From Pseudomonas sp. Bc-h (GTDB taxonomy: Bacteria > Pseudomonadota > Gammaproteobacteria > Pseudomonadales > Pseudomonadaceae), in the NCBI RefSeq assembly GCF_002080045.1, contig NZ_MUIN01000002.1, positions 1,251 to 65,250 of the forward strand: DNA of 64,000 nt, given 5' to 3'. Position numbers and translations under genes: made by a program. The notes beneath the pieces were generated by a model. The model had not been told where the DNA came from. It did no database searches and saw nothing but the letters and a program-made list of their open reading frames with translations. Positions 8,500-17,711 of this stretch are shown one piece after another (the stretch's first letter is position 1; each line of letters starts with the position of its first letter).

Positions 8500-9468
8500 A
8501 TGGGCAACTTACTTAAGGTGGCTGTCATCGCGTTTGACCGGATCAGCCCGTTCCATCTCTCGGTCCCCTGTCTGGTGTTTGGTAATGACCGCCGGGTGGG
8601 GGAGAAGCCGTGGTTTGATCTCGTGGTTTGCGCCGGCGAAGCAGGAACACTGAAAACCACGGCAGGATTTGCAATCCACTGTGACTACGGCCTTGAGGGA
8701 GCGGCGAACGCTGACATCGTCATCATCCCCAACTGGCGAGACGTCGCTGAACCGGCCCCGGCACCGATCATTGACGCGCTGAAATCCGCCCATGAGCGGG
8801 GAGCACTCGTGGTGGGTCTCTGTCTGGGCGCCTTTGTACTCGCACAGGCAGGCCTATTGGCCGGAAAACGGGCGACGACCCACTGGCGCTGGGCAGAGCA
8901 ACTGGCGCGGGATTTTCCGGCTATCGATGTCGACCCCAAGGTTCTGTATGTCGACGAGGATCAAATCCTTACGTCTGCTGGCGTTGCCGCCGGCATTGAT
9001 TGCTGTCTGCATATTGTCAGGCGTACCTATGGGCGGGACGTCGCGAACGGGCTGGCACGCCAATTGATCGTGTCTCCTCACCGGGAGGGCGGTCAGGCTC
9101 AATTTATCGATCATCCGGTCCCTCAGTACGCGAGTGACGAACGTGTCACTCAACTGCTGGATTGGCTCCGGGCACGCCTGGACCAACCTCTGACCATCGA
9201 TCAGGTCTCAGACCGGCTGGCAATGAGCAGGCGCAGCTTCACCAGGCATTTCAAGCAGCTTACCGGGTCGGCATTCGGCAGCTGGGTCACGAGCGAACGG
9301 GTCAAAGCAGTTCAGCAGCAGCTCGAAACCACCGATCACAGCATCGAGATCATTGCCTTGGCGTGTGGATTTGGATCGAGCATTTCATTGCGGCAGCACT
9401 TCACTGCCGCGGTGGGTGTGAGCCCTACGAAATACCGAACCGTTTACAGGCGATCGGGTGAAAGATAG
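8500..9468 (+). CDS. GlxA/FtrA-like regulator (DJ-1/PfpI domain plus AraC HTH)
   Basis: A 322-residue regulator. Residues about 5-190 form a class-I glutamine-amidotransferase/DJ-1-like domain with a nucleophile-elbow motif GLCLGAFVLAQAG. Residues about 215-315 form an AraC-type double helix-turn-helix (IDQVSDRLAMSRRSFTRHFK and ACGFGSSISLRQHF) ending in GVSPTKYR. The ATG at 8500 is used; a further in-frame start lies nine codons upstream. The gene is divergent from the secreted hydrolase, with 136 bases between them, so it most likely regulates that gene. The inducer is unknown. Confidence 0.87.
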   Translation: MGNLLKVAVIAFDRISPFHLSVPCLVFGNDRRVGEKPWFDLVVCAGEAGTLKTTAGFAIHCDYGLEGAANADIVIIPNWRDVAEPAPAPIIDALKSAHERGALVVGLCLGAFVLAQAGLLAGKRATTHWRWAEQLARDFPAIDVDPKVLYVDEDQILTSAGVAAGIDCCLHIVRRTYGRDVANGLARQLIVSPHREGGQAQFIDHPVPQYASDERVTQLLDWLRARLDQPLTIDQVSDRLAMSRRSFTRHFKQLTGSAFGSWVTSERVKAVQQQLETTDHSIEIIALACGFGSSISLRQHFTAAVGVSPTKYRTVYRRSGER

Positions 9469-9693
9469 AGCCGCGAGGTCGAATCTGATGCGCGCGGATT
9501 AGCACTTCAAGCACGATGCTTAGGCCCGTTTTGTTTGCTGGGCGGCCAGATTCAGGCAGTTGCTTGGTAACGGGCCTGACGTCTGAAACAGATTAGCGGT
9601 GATGCGACCGCCACCCGACTTCCCTAAACTGGCGGTCTTCGCTATAAGCACCCCGTGCAGGCAGGCTCTCCGCGCCGCCGCCCAGAACAGGTA

Positions 9694-12099
9694 ATGAGAA
9701 TGCAGCCCGCCTTGCTGAACCGCTTTTTTGCTGGACTGCTCGTCCTGATGTCGCTGTCCGTCAGTCTTCCGGCGCTCGCTCAGTCGACGCCGGCTCCCAG
9801 TGCCGACCCGAGCGCGTTGCAGGCCCCTGATGAAGGCCCGACGCTGGACCAACTCAACGATCAACTCGATCAGATTCGGCAAAAAGTGTCCGGGAGCGCC
9901 AAGGATGATCTGCTCTCGGATTTGCGCCAGGCCGCGCTGTTGGTGCAAAAGCAGGCCGATGCGCTCATCGATCGGCAAGCCGCCAGCATCGAGCACCTGA
10001 GCGATCAACTCAACATTCTCGGTCCGGTACAGCCTGACGAACCGCAGGCCATCAGCAGCCAGCGCAAAACCCTGACGACACAGAAGAACGCCCTGGTCGA
10101 TGACGAGCGCAAGACCAATACGCTGAGCCAGTCGGCCCGTGATCTGGCCAGCCAGATCTTCAGCTTGCGTCGCAGTCTCTTTGATTCGCAGATCACGACG
10201 CGCTCGGCGAGCCCGCTCAGTTCAGTGTTCTGGTCGACGATGATCCGCCCGACCGACGATGATCTGGGGCGTTTGCACGGGCTGTTGAGCGATATAGAAA
10301 GCGCCGCCAACACCGCTCTTGCGCCGGGCAAGCGCCTTTTCTTTTTCTGCGTTGTGCTTGGTGCGGTATTGATCTGGGTGGCAGGGCGTCGCCTGCTGGA
10401 GCATTTGCTGATCTGGCTGATGATCCGCTGGCTGCCCGAGGGGCGCTTGCGACGCAGTGCGTTGGCACTGACCGTCGGGCTTACCACCGTGCTGACCATC
10501 GGCGCTGCCACCTCGTTGCTGCGCTGGGGCATCGATACCAATGCGGTACTGAGCGCCGACGTGTTCAACCTGCTGAACCAGATGCAGACGCTGATCATCT
10601 TTTGCTCTTTCATTCTCGCCCTCGGTCGCGCGCTGTTGATGCTCTCTCACTCCTCCTGGCGTTTACCACCGATCCCTGACCAGATCGCCGAGGCCATTGG
10701 TCACTTTCCAATACTGCTGGCGCTGGCGCTGATGATCATCGGTACCCAGGAGCGGATCAACAGCGTGATCGCCAGCACCCTGGCGTTGACGGTGGCCGTC
10801 AACGGCCTTACCGCGCTGGCCGTTTCGCTGGTGTTCTTCTTCGCCTTGTTGCGTTATCGCCGCACTCGCCGGCGTCATGGTCTTGATCGTCTGCCGGGCT
10901 TCGCTGGCCTGATTCCCTTCGTGGTGGCCGTCTGGGTGGGGTTCAGCCTGCTTGCGTTACTGAGCGGGTACCTCACGCTGGCGTACTTCCTGACGGTGAA
11001 GCTGCTCTGGATAAGCGTTGTATCGGCTACCGGCTATTTGTTGATCGCCTGTTTCGGGGATATCTGCGAGACCCTGCTCTCGCCCAAACAACCGGGTGGC
11101 GAAGCACTGGGCGCGGCGCTGGGTCTTTCGCCACACCATCAGGCACAGGCGAGCACCGTGCTGGCGGGCATCGGCCGAACATTGCTGTTGTTCACCGCTA
11201 TCGTGCTGGCCTTCATGCCGTCGGGCTCCAGTCCGGGCGAACTGCTCGAGGGCTTCACGCAGCTGGATTTCGGCAGCAAACCGCTGGGCGGCCTGAGCAT
11301 CGCCCCCAGCGATATTCTGCTGGCCGTCGCCGTTCTGATCGTTGGAATGCTGGCCATTCGCGTCCTCAAGGAATGGTTGGGCGAGCGGTTACTGCCGGAA
11401 ACCAACATGGACGCCGGCATGCGCGCATCGCTGGTGACGCTGGTCGGGTATATCGGCGTCGTCCTGCTCGCCATCGTTGTGATGTCCACGTTGCATGTCA
11501 GCCTGACTAACCTGACCTGGGTGGTCAGCGCGCTGTCGGTGGGGATCGGTTTCGGTCTGCAAGCCATCGTTCAGAACTTCATTTCCGGGCTGATTCTGCT
11601 CACCGAACGCCCGGTAAAAGTCGGCGACTGGGTCAGTCTGGCCGGCGTGGAAGGGGACATCCGCCGAATCAACGTGCGTGCGACGGAAATCCAGATGTCG
11701 GACCGCTCCACGGTGATCGTGCCGAACTCGCAATTCATCACTCAGAACGTCCGCAACGTGACCATGGGCAATGCGCTCGGGGTGGTCGGCATCACCCTGA
11801 CCTTGCCGCTGGATACCGACGTGCTGCAAATCCGAGACCTGTTGCTGCAGGCCTTCACCGAGCATGAGGCGATTCTCGAGACGCCGGCACCCTCGGTGTC
11901 GTTCAAGGATCTGACCACCACCGGGGTGATCATCAGCGTCAGCGGCTACGTCAACAGCCCACGTTCGGTGGGTGGCGCCCGCAGCGACCTGCTGTTCACC
12001 GTGCTCGGACGCCTGCGCGAGTTAGGCATTGCCCTGTCGTCACCGCAAAGCATGGTGCTGGTCACCGAAAGCGCGGAAAAGGTGGCGCCTGAGACGTAA
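9694..12099 (+). CDS. MscS-type mechanosensitive channel with periplasmic DUF3772-like domain
   Basis: An 801-residue inner-membrane protein. A signal peptide (LVLMSLSVSLPALAQ) is followed by a coiled-coil-rich periplasmic domain (about residues 35-200) as in the large MscK/YbiO-like members. About ten membrane segments come next, then the conserved pore and beta domain (GIGFGLQAIVQNFISGLILL, then RPVKVGDWV) and a cytoplasmic domain. It should open on membrane tension to release osmolytes during hypo-osmotic shock. The start ATG at 9694 is chosen because the signal peptide follows at once; an ATG 13 codons upstream is less likely. It stands alone. Confidence 0.88.
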   Translation: MRMQPALLNRFFAGLLVLMSLSVSLPALAQSTPAPSADPSALQAPDEGPTLDQLNDQLDQIRQKVSGSAKDDLLSDLRQAALLVQKQADALIDRQAASIEHLSDQLNILGPVQPDEPQAISSQRKTLTTQKNALVDDERKTNTLSQSARDLASQIFSLRRSLFDSQITTRSASPLSSVFWSTMIRPTDDDLGRLHGLLSDIESAANTALAPGKRLFFFCVVLGAVLIWVAGRRLLEHLLIWLMIRWLPEGRLRRSALALTVGLTTVLTIGAATSLLRWGIDTNAVLSADVFNLLNQMQTLIIFCSFILALGRALLMLSHSSWRLPPIPDQIAEAIGHFPILLALALMIIGTQERINSVIASTLALTVAVNGLTALAVSLVFFFALLRYRRTRRRHGLDRLPGFAGLIPFVVAVWVGFSLLALLSGYLTLAYFLTVKLLWISVVSATGYLLIACFGDICETLLSPKQPGGEALGAALGLSPHHQAQASTVLAGIGRTLLLFTAIVLAFMPSGSSPGELLEGFTQLDFGSKPLGGLSIAPSDILLAVAVLIVGMLAIRVLKEWLGERLLPETNMDAGMRASLVTLVGYIGVVLLAIVVMSTLHVSLTNLTWVVSALSVGIGFGLQAIVQNFISGLILLTERPVKVGDWVSLAGVEGDIRRINVRATEIQMSDRSTVIVPNSQFITQNVRNVTMGNALGVVGITLTLPLDTDVLQIRDLLLQAFTEHEAILETPAPSVSFKDLTTTGVIISVSGYVNSPRSVGGARSDLLFTVLGRLRELGIALSSPQSMVLVTESAEKVAPET

Positions 12100-12265
12100 C
12101 GGAGCGTCGACCAGTCTTTGCTTCCATCAGCCCTTCACGCTAAAGTCCGCGCTCGGGCGTTTGCTGCGCCTGCGGTCCGCGCGAAGGGGTTACCCAGGCA
12201 GGCTTCCTCAATTTTTCATTCCAGCTCCTGGCTTGTCGGCGGACCGAGCCCTGTAAGGAGTTGGC

Positions 12266-13507
12266 ATGCCCGCCATACATACATCCCGTCACCACGGTCT
12301 TCTGGATCTACCCTCGCTGCGCAAACGCGCCAAGCGTCTTTTGAAAGCGCTGAAAACCAACGAAGCTGGCGATACCCGTGCACAGTTGCACGCGATCGGA
12401 TTGCCTGGCCCTGACTATCGACTTGCTGACACACAATGGTTGGTGGCCCGCGAGGCGGGCTTCGCCAGCTGGCCGAGGCTGATCGCGCACGCAGACGCGA
12501 TTGAGTTCGCCGCGCGTCATCCGGGTTTTGCAGCGACGGGTGAAGCAACGGTCCAACACTGGCGCTGCGGTAACGACATCGAGCACAGCCTGCGGACTGC
12601 CGGTTTTTCGGGTTCGTTTCAGATGTTCGATGATCCGATGGTCATGGGCCCGGTCCCCGCGTTACCTGACGATGATTACTGGGCAGTGCGCGCAGCTTTC
12701 GCAACAGAGGCATTCGGTCTGCCTGCCCGGGATATCCAACAGCGCCAGGTGATACAGCGCAAAGCACTGGCGCAACTGAATGCCGAGAGCGAGTTGGTGC
12801 TGTGGTGCGAAGCGGACGCCTACGATCAATTGTTTCTGGTGCGGCTGTTGGCAAGTTTGCCTGTTCTACCGCGCAGGCTTGAATTGATTGAAATCAACCA
12901 GGTGCCCGGCGTGGAGCGATTCATCGGTATTGGGCAGCTAGCGCCTGATCTACTGGCCTGGCTCTGGCCGCAGCGGCGTCCGTTGGGTGAAGACGCGTTG
13001 GCACTGGCCCGCGTAGCATGGACTGCCTACACAGCCCCGAACCCCAGCGAGTGGGCACAGCTGGCATCACAAACGCACTCGGTATTGCCGCTCCTCGGGC
13101 CCGCTTTGGCAAGGCAACTGCAGGAGCTTCCCGGCGCTGACGATGGCTTGAGCCTGACTCAGCGTCTGACGCTGCGTGTGCTGGCCGACCACGGCGAACT
13201 ACCGTGCGGTAAAGTCCTCGGCCATCTGATGATGAGCTATGAGCCGCTGCCTTACCTGGGCGATCTGATGTTCCATGCGCTGCTGCGACCACTGATCGAT
13301 GCGCCACAACCATTGGTGCATGAACAGCCGGGAGGCGAATGGCAGAGGCGTGTTGTCCGGATCACTGACTTGGGTGAGCAAGTGCTCGGGGGGCGCTCGA
13401 ACTGGCTCGATCACTCGCCGGCAGAGCGTTGGGTCGGCGGGGTACGCATCGTTGCCGATCAAGCACCTTGGGTGGTGAGCGCTGAAGGTCGCGTGCGGCG
13501 TCGCTGA
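12266..13507 (+). CDS. DUF1835-domain protein
   Basis: A 413-residue soluble protein with a strong TAAGGAG site ahead of the ATG. After a basic N-terminal helix (RKRAKRLLKALK), residues about 95-230 match the DUF1835 pattern: a CGNDIEHSLRTAGFSGSFQM segment, then DDPMVMGPVP and LVLWCEADAYDQLFLVRLLA. The C-terminal part (about 270-410) has the helix-turn-helix-like DUF3658-type arrangement. The biochemical function of this family is not established, and neighbours give no hint. Confidence 0.75.
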   Translation: MPAIHTSRHHGLLDLPSLRKRAKRLLKALKTNEAGDTRAQLHAIGLPGPDYRLADTQWLVAREAGFASWPRLIAHADAIEFAARHPGFAATGEATVQHWRCGNDIEHSLRTAGFSGSFQMFDDPMVMGPVPALPDDDYWAVRAAFATEAFGLPARDIQQRQVIQRKALAQLNAESELVLWCEADAYDQLFLVRLLASLPVLPRRLELIEINQVPGVERFIGIGQLAPDLLAWLWPQRRPLGEDALALARVAWTAYTAPNPSEWAQLASQTHSVLPLLGPALARQLQELPGADDGLSLTQRLTLRVLADHGELPCGKVLGHLMMSYEPLPYLGDLMFHALLRPLIDAPQPLVHEQPGGEWQRRVVRITDLGEQVLGGRSNWLDHSPAERWVGGVRIVADQAPWVVSAEGRVRRR

Positions 13508-13569
13508 TCAAGCAGGGTAGGGATGATCACGCCCTCCCAGGATTTTTGCCAAGAGGGAGCCGGATGCAC

Positions 13570-14103
13570 TCAAGCATTCGGCGCTGGAAAGGTAAACCGC
13601 TCCTCGTCCCTGGATCGCAGCGCAAGGTCTCCATCGAGGTAAAACTCGTCCAGCTGCGGAGGTGCAACGTGGGTGCCTGAGAGCATCGCGTGAACCTGCC
13701 CCCGGTGATGGATCTGATGCTGGAACAGGTGCAGCAGCAGACGATCTACGCGTTCCAGTACAAGTCCCTCGGCCCGGACAACTTTCGCCTGACGAGTTAA
13801 TGAATGGTCATCCAGCCTCTCGCAATAAGCGATCAGCCTGGCATCTGCGGCTGATTGAAGCTGCGCCAGTTGATGAAGCGACAAGGTTTCAGCGCGCTCT
13901 ATGCGTTGACCTTCCAGATCGAACTCCAGCGCGGCGAGATAGAACAGATCTACGTCCAGGATATGCAGCAGCGTTTTTTCGATCGAAGGAAAGAAGCTGG
14001 TGCGTGTAGCCACGTATTCCTCGGGGCTTAACGCGAAGCAGGCCGAGAGCAATCGCCGATTCGACCATTGGTTGTTTTGCGCCTGCGCCAGGAAGCTGTT
14101 CAT
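13570..14103 (-). CDS. DinB-family putative metal-dependent hydrolase
   Basis: A 177-residue protein with the four-helix DinB/YfiT fold. The metal-binding triad is visible: His47 in IEKTLLHILDVD and His129-x3-His133 in LFQHQIHHRGQVH. Starting MNSFLAQAQNNQW fits the usual family N terminus (helix 1 with NxW). The 11 preceding in-frame codons are Arg/Pro-rich and are left out. Members include thiol-S-transferases and DNA-damage-induced proteins, so no reaction can be named. It lies upstream of the two-component genes on the same strand but in a separate unit. Confidence 0.78.
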   Translation of the reverse strand: MNSFLAQAQNNQWSNRRLLSACFALSPEEYVATRTSFFPSIEKTLLHILDVDLFYLAALEFDLEGQRIERAETLSLHQLAQLQSAADARLIAYCERLDDHSLTRQAKVVRAEGLVLERVDRLLLHLFQHQIHHRGQVHAMLSGTHVAPPQLDEFYLDGDLALRSRDEERFTFPAPNA

Positions 14104-14220
14104 TGGGGGTGGCCTGGTGGACTCTCTTGGTGTCAATGATAGTAAGAAAGAGCGTCGCTTGAGGGCCAGATCAATCGTTGTCTTCCTGAGCGCTTTTCCG
14201 AACTTTACGGCTTCACCCGA

Positions 14221-15594
14221 CTATTTTGCTGAGACGGGCGCCGCGAGGGTTGCAACCAGCCCTGTAGGGGCGGCATTTTCCAGTCGAACTTCGCCACCCA
14301 GTCGCCGTGCGACCGTTTGCACGATGGTCAGGCCCAGTCCGACACCCTGATCATTCCCGCTGCTGTAAAAACGCTCAAACAGCCTCTCGCGATCTGACTC
14401 ACTGATGCCTGGCCCCTGATCAGCAACGCTCAACTCGAAGCGGTCATCGTCAAACGTCAATGTGACGTTGATCTGCGCCTTTTCGGGCGAAAAATTCACG
14501 GCGTTGGTGACCAGGTTTTGTAATGCGATGTCGATAGCCGCAAAGTCGGTTCTGAGTTGATGCGCCTGTTCGTTGCATTCAAAAGACAGTTCAAGCCCCC
14601 GGCTCAGTACCCAGGGCGTCATCTGCACTAGACTTTCGCGCACGGCGGCGACCAGGTCCCCTCGCTGTGTCTTCAAAGCGCCCGCGCCGGGCTCCAGGCG
14701 CGCGATTGTCAGCAGTTGATTGACCAGGCGGGTCGTACGGTCTACCCCAATGACGAGGTAGTTCAGCGACTCACGCCGCTGTTCATCGTTTTGCGCCTCG
14801 AGCACATTCTGCGCATGGACTCGGAGCACAGCGAGCGGGGTCCGCATTTCGTGGGCTGCGTCAGCGATGAAGCGGCGCTCACGGCTCAACACATCCTGAA
14901 TCTGGCCCAATAGTCGATTCAGCGCAGCTTGCATGGGTTCCAGTTCGCTGGGCAGTGGCGCAAGTTGCAGAGGTTCCAGAGAGCCGGCGTGACGCCCCCG
15001 AAGCGTGGCGGCCAGATCCGCCAGTGGCTTGAGCCCCCAACCGATCGCGAGCCAGATGGCTGCCATCAACAAGAGACTGCCGATGAGGTTGGGCAGTACG
15101 GTGTGACGCACGATGCGATTGACCAGATCCGAACGCACGTCGTCGCGCTCGCCAACCCAGATCAGCAGGTTGTGCGCCTCATCTTTGAGTACAAAAGTTC
15201 GCCACTGGTGTTTTCCCAGATCGCTGATGTCGCTGAATCCGGTATAGCCCGGTGCGTGGGTAAGACTTGGGGCGCTGGGTGTATGCACCAATAAATTGCC
15301 CTGAAGATCCCACACCTGAAACGCGATCTTGCTCTCGTAAGGGTGTCCATCGACTTTTGGGTCTGCCTGGCCCAACGCCTGGTTGAACGCTTGATACAAC
15401 TGGGCGTGCTCCTGCCGCGCCAATGGCATGCGCATGACCCCTTGCAGTAATCGGGCATTGGTGGCGAGTTGCGCGTCGTAGACTTCAGCGATCTCGTGGT
15501 TGCTGTCATGGACGTTGACCAGCGTCAGGATCGTCAGGCCGATGAGGACGAGGCCAATGATCAGCGTTAGTGTGCGTCGACGAATCGAGGTCAA
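14221..15594 (-). CDS. Sensor histidine kinase, QseC/PmrB type
   Basis: A 457-residue membrane sensor. Transmembrane helices at about 8-27 and 167-188 flank a periplasmic domain of roughly 140 residues. HisKA follows with His248 (DAAHEMRTPLAVLRVH), then an HATPase with N box NLVTNAVNFSP, G1 DQGPGIS and G2 GVGLGLTIV. It should autophosphorylate on His248 and pass phosphate to the response regulator encoded immediately upstream; the genes overlap by 4 bases. It is the last gene of a seven-gene run starting at the thermostable-haemolysin gene. The stimulus is unknown. Confidence 0.9.
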   Translation of the reverse strand: MTSIRRRTLTLIIGLVLIGLTILTLVNVHDSNHEIAEVYDAQLATNARLLQGVMRMPLARQEHAQLYQAFNQALGQADPKVDGHPYESKIAFQVWDLQGNLLVHTPSAPSLTHAPGYTGFSDISDLGKHQWRTFVLKDEAHNLLIWVGERDDVRSDLVNRIVRHTVLPNLIGSLLLMAAIWLAIGWGLKPLADLAATLRGRHAGSLEPLQLAPLPSELEPMQAALNRLLGQIQDVLSRERRFIADAAHEMRTPLAVLRVHAQNVLEAQNDEQRRESLNYLVIGVDRTTRLVNQLLTIARLEPGAGALKTQRGDLVAAVRESLVQMTPWVLSRGLELSFECNEQAHQLRTDFAAIDIALQNLVTNAVNFSPEKAQINVTLTFDDDRFELSVADQGPGISESDRERLFERFYSSGNDQGVGLGLTIVQTVARRLGGEVRLENAAPTGLVATLAAPVSAK

Positions 15595-16253
15595 TGGCGA
15601 TCCTCCACCAGATAGCCTACGCCGCGCACCGTGCGAATCAGTTCACTGGAGAATTTCTTGCGCAGGTGATGAATATGCACTTCCAGCGTGTTGCTCTCGG
15701 CTTCTTCATTCCAGCCGTAGAGCAACTGGATCAGGCGTTCCCGGGTCATCACCCGGCCTGGCGGAGACAGCAACTCGTGCAGCAGTTGATACTCCTTGGG
15801 GGTCAGGGATACGGGAGAAGCGTTGTAGCTGACCTGCTGTGTCGCAGGGTCGAGTCGGATTCCGGCATGCTCGATCGCCACTTGCGCACGCCCGGCGCTG
15901 CGCCGCAGCAGCGCGCGCAGCCGAGCCTTGAGTTCGTTGAGGTCGAAGGGCTTGATCAGGTAGTCGTCAGCACCTGCGTCGAGCCCGGCAATGCGATCTT
16001 CGGTGGCATCGCGTGCGGTGAGAACCAGAACGGGCAGGGAGGAACCGGTTTCGCGCAGGCGCCGCAGTACTGAAAGCCCGTCCAGTTTGGGCAAACCCAG
16101 GTCGAGTATGGCCAGATCGAATTCTTCGCTGAGCAGCGCATGCAGCCCGCTGCCGCCATCCTTGACCCAATCGACGGTATAGCCCTCTCGACTCAATGCC
16201 TGATGAATGCCTTCGCCCAGCGCAACATCATCTTCGATCAACAGCAGACGCAT
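15591..16253 (-). CDS. OmpR/QseB-type response regulator
   Basis: A 220-residue regulator. The receiver domain (1-115) has the acidic pair in IEDDVALGEG, phosphoacceptor Asp51 in LAILDLGLPK and the conserved Lys in DYLIKPFDL. The C-terminal winged helix (about 125-218) ends with LEVHIHHLRKKF and RTVRGVGYL. It overlaps the kinase start by 4 bases and begins 10 bases after the TPR gene ends, so it looks co-transcribed with the biosynthesis-like genes upstream. Two CTTAA-N6-CTGAA boxes at the head of the operon match the PmrA/QseB half-site pattern, which suggests autoregulation. Confidence 0.9.
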   Translation of the reverse strand: MRLLLIEDDVALGEGIHQALSREGYTVDWVKDGGSGLHALLSEEFDLAILDLGLPKLDGLSVLRRLRETGSSLPVLVLTARDATEDRIAGLDAGADDYLIKPFDLNELKARLRALLRRSAGRAQVAIEHAGIRLDPATQQVSYNASPVSLTPKEYQLLHELLSPPGRVMTRERLIQLLYGWNEEAESNTLEVHIHHLRKKFSSELIRTVRGVGYLVEDRH

Positions 16254-16263
16254 GACGGCTCCG

Positions 16264-16905
16264 TCATTTCAGTTTCTTGTTCACTTCGACCAGCAGCAGC
16301 TGGATGTCTTTGCGCCGCCCACTGTCAGCCAGTTCTCTGCCGGGACGCGGTTTCGCTTGCAAGGCTTTGTCCAGCGCGGCCCAGGCTTGAGCATAGTGCC
16401 CCTGGCGGAAAAGATGATCGCCCCAGAAGTACAGCGGGTCGATGCCATCGGGATTGACTTTCAAAGCCTGTTCCAGCAGACCCTGAGCTTTCTCGGAGTC
16501 GCCAAAGCCAATGGGCCAGCCGGGCACTCGGTCATACAGCGCGGCAAGGCTTGCGTAGGCGGAGCCCTGCAGGGCGTTGGGATCAAGGGCCAGCGCCTTC
16601 TCCAGATCCGCTTTCGCCTGTTTGACTTTGCTCAGTGCTCCAAGCCCGCCTTGCGCACCGGCCCAGCTGCTGGTGACGATGCCCGACCAGACCCAAGCTT
16701 CGGCAACATCCGGGCGTTCCTGCTTGAATGCTGAGGACTGTGATGCCAGTTTCTCGAATGCGGCGACTCGCTGGTCTTCAGGCAGCTGGTACTGGATATG
16801 GGCCCATTCCTGCTGGATCGAGGTCAGGCGTTGTTGATCAGGCGCGTCCAATGCCCAGACGGGCGCGGCGAGGAGGAAGAGCAAAGCGACGAAGATTGCT
16901 TTCAT
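16264..16905 (-). CDS. Exported TPR-repeat protein
   Basis: A 213-residue protein with a clear signal peptide (MKAIFVALLFLLAAPVWA, cut before LDAPD), so it is periplasmic or membrane-attached. Two to three tetratricopeptide-like repeats can be seen: about residues 93-125 (ADLEKALALDPNALQGSAYA), 135-170 (AQGLLEQALKVNPDGIDPLY) and 170-190 (QGHYAQAWAALDKALQAKP). It overlaps the end of the SDR gene by 4 bases. TPR proteins act as scaffolds, so it may assemble or localise products of this operon. Its partner is unknown. Confidence 0.78.
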   Translation of the reverse strand: MKAIFVALLFLLAAPVWALDAPDQQRLTSIQQEWAHIQYQLPEDQRVAAFEKLASQSSAFKQERPDVAEAWVWSGIVTSSWAGAQGGLGALSKVKQAKADLEKALALDPNALQGSAYASLAALYDRVPGWPIGFGDSEKAQGLLEQALKVNPDGIDPLYFWGDHLFRQGHYAQAWAALDKALQAKPRPGRELADSGRRKDIQLLLVEVNKKLK

Positions 16906-17711
16906 GGTTTGGGTTTCTCTTCAAAGGGCATATTGCTCAGTCGACGAATGAGCGGCAAGTGCTTGCGCAGGGAACGATCCACGACAGCAGGCAGCAGTCC
17001 ATTAAGGCGGACGAAAAATCGTTCCGGCCAGCCGAGGTAGAGTTCGCGCTGATCTCCAGCGATAGCGCTGACGACGGCAGCAGCGACTGCATCGGGGGCG
17101 TCTTCGTTGCTCTTGAGAGCGGAATTCAAGGCACGTGCCGCTGGCCCATTCATGGCGGTGCGGGTTGCACGGGGCGCGACGTACAACACGCCGACACGGG
17201 TATCCGCCAACTCACGGCGCAATGCCTCGGAGAACCCGCGCAGGGCAAATTTGCTGGCGCAGTAGGTCGTGTAGCCGGCGTAGCCGATTGATCCGAACGT
17301 GGAGCCGACGTTGACCACCATTGCTCGCCTGGCACTGCGCAACATCGGCAGCATCAGGCCCGTGAGCTGGATCGGAGCATGCAGATTGATGTTGAGCATT
17401 GCATCGATCTCACGACCTGGCAGTTGCTCCAGCATGGCGAAATGGTTGACTCCAGCAGCATTGATCAGCAGGTTGATGCCCTCCATGGCCTGCGCTGTCA
17501 TCAGCACATGCTGACGGCCTTCGTGAGTGGTCAGGTCGGCTTTGACCCAATGCAGCAGGTGCGGGTACTGCATCTGCAAGGGTATCAGCGGCTCCTGATG
17601 CCTGGACACCGCCAGTACCTCTGCACCATGACTGCACAACGATTCGGCGATGGCCATACCGATTCCGCCGCTGGCGCCGGTCAGAATGACGCGGGCTTCA
17701 GACAGACGCAT
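16902..17711 (-). CDS. Short-chain dehydrogenase/reductase (SDR)
   Basis: A 269-residue classical SDR. The NAD(P)-binding Gly motif is TGASGGIGMAIAESL near residue 11, NAAG follows near residue 87, and the catalytic Ser-Tyr-Lys is seen in VNVGSTFGSIGY and TTYCASKFALRG. The C terminus is longer than usual, with a hydrophobic stretch. The start at 17711 lies 14 bases inside the 3' end of the diiron-protein gene, so the two are likely translationally coupled. Within this operon it would oxidise or reduce a carbonyl/hydroxyl on a fatty-acid-like or amino-acid-like intermediate. That substrate is inferred from context. Confidence 0.87.
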   Translation of the reverse strand: MRLSEARVILTGASGGIGMAIAESLCSHGAEVLAVSRHQEPLIPLQMQYPHLLHWVKADLTTHEGRQHVLMTAQAMEGINLLINAAGVNHFAMLEQLPGREIDAMLNINLHAPIQLTGLMLPMLRSARRAMVVNVGSTFGSIGYAGYTTYCASKFALRGFSEALRRELADTRVGVLYVAPRATRTAMNGPAARALNSALKSNEDAPDAVAAAVVSAIAGDQRELYLGWPERFFVRLNGLLPAVVDRSLRKHLPLIRRLSNMPFEEKPKP

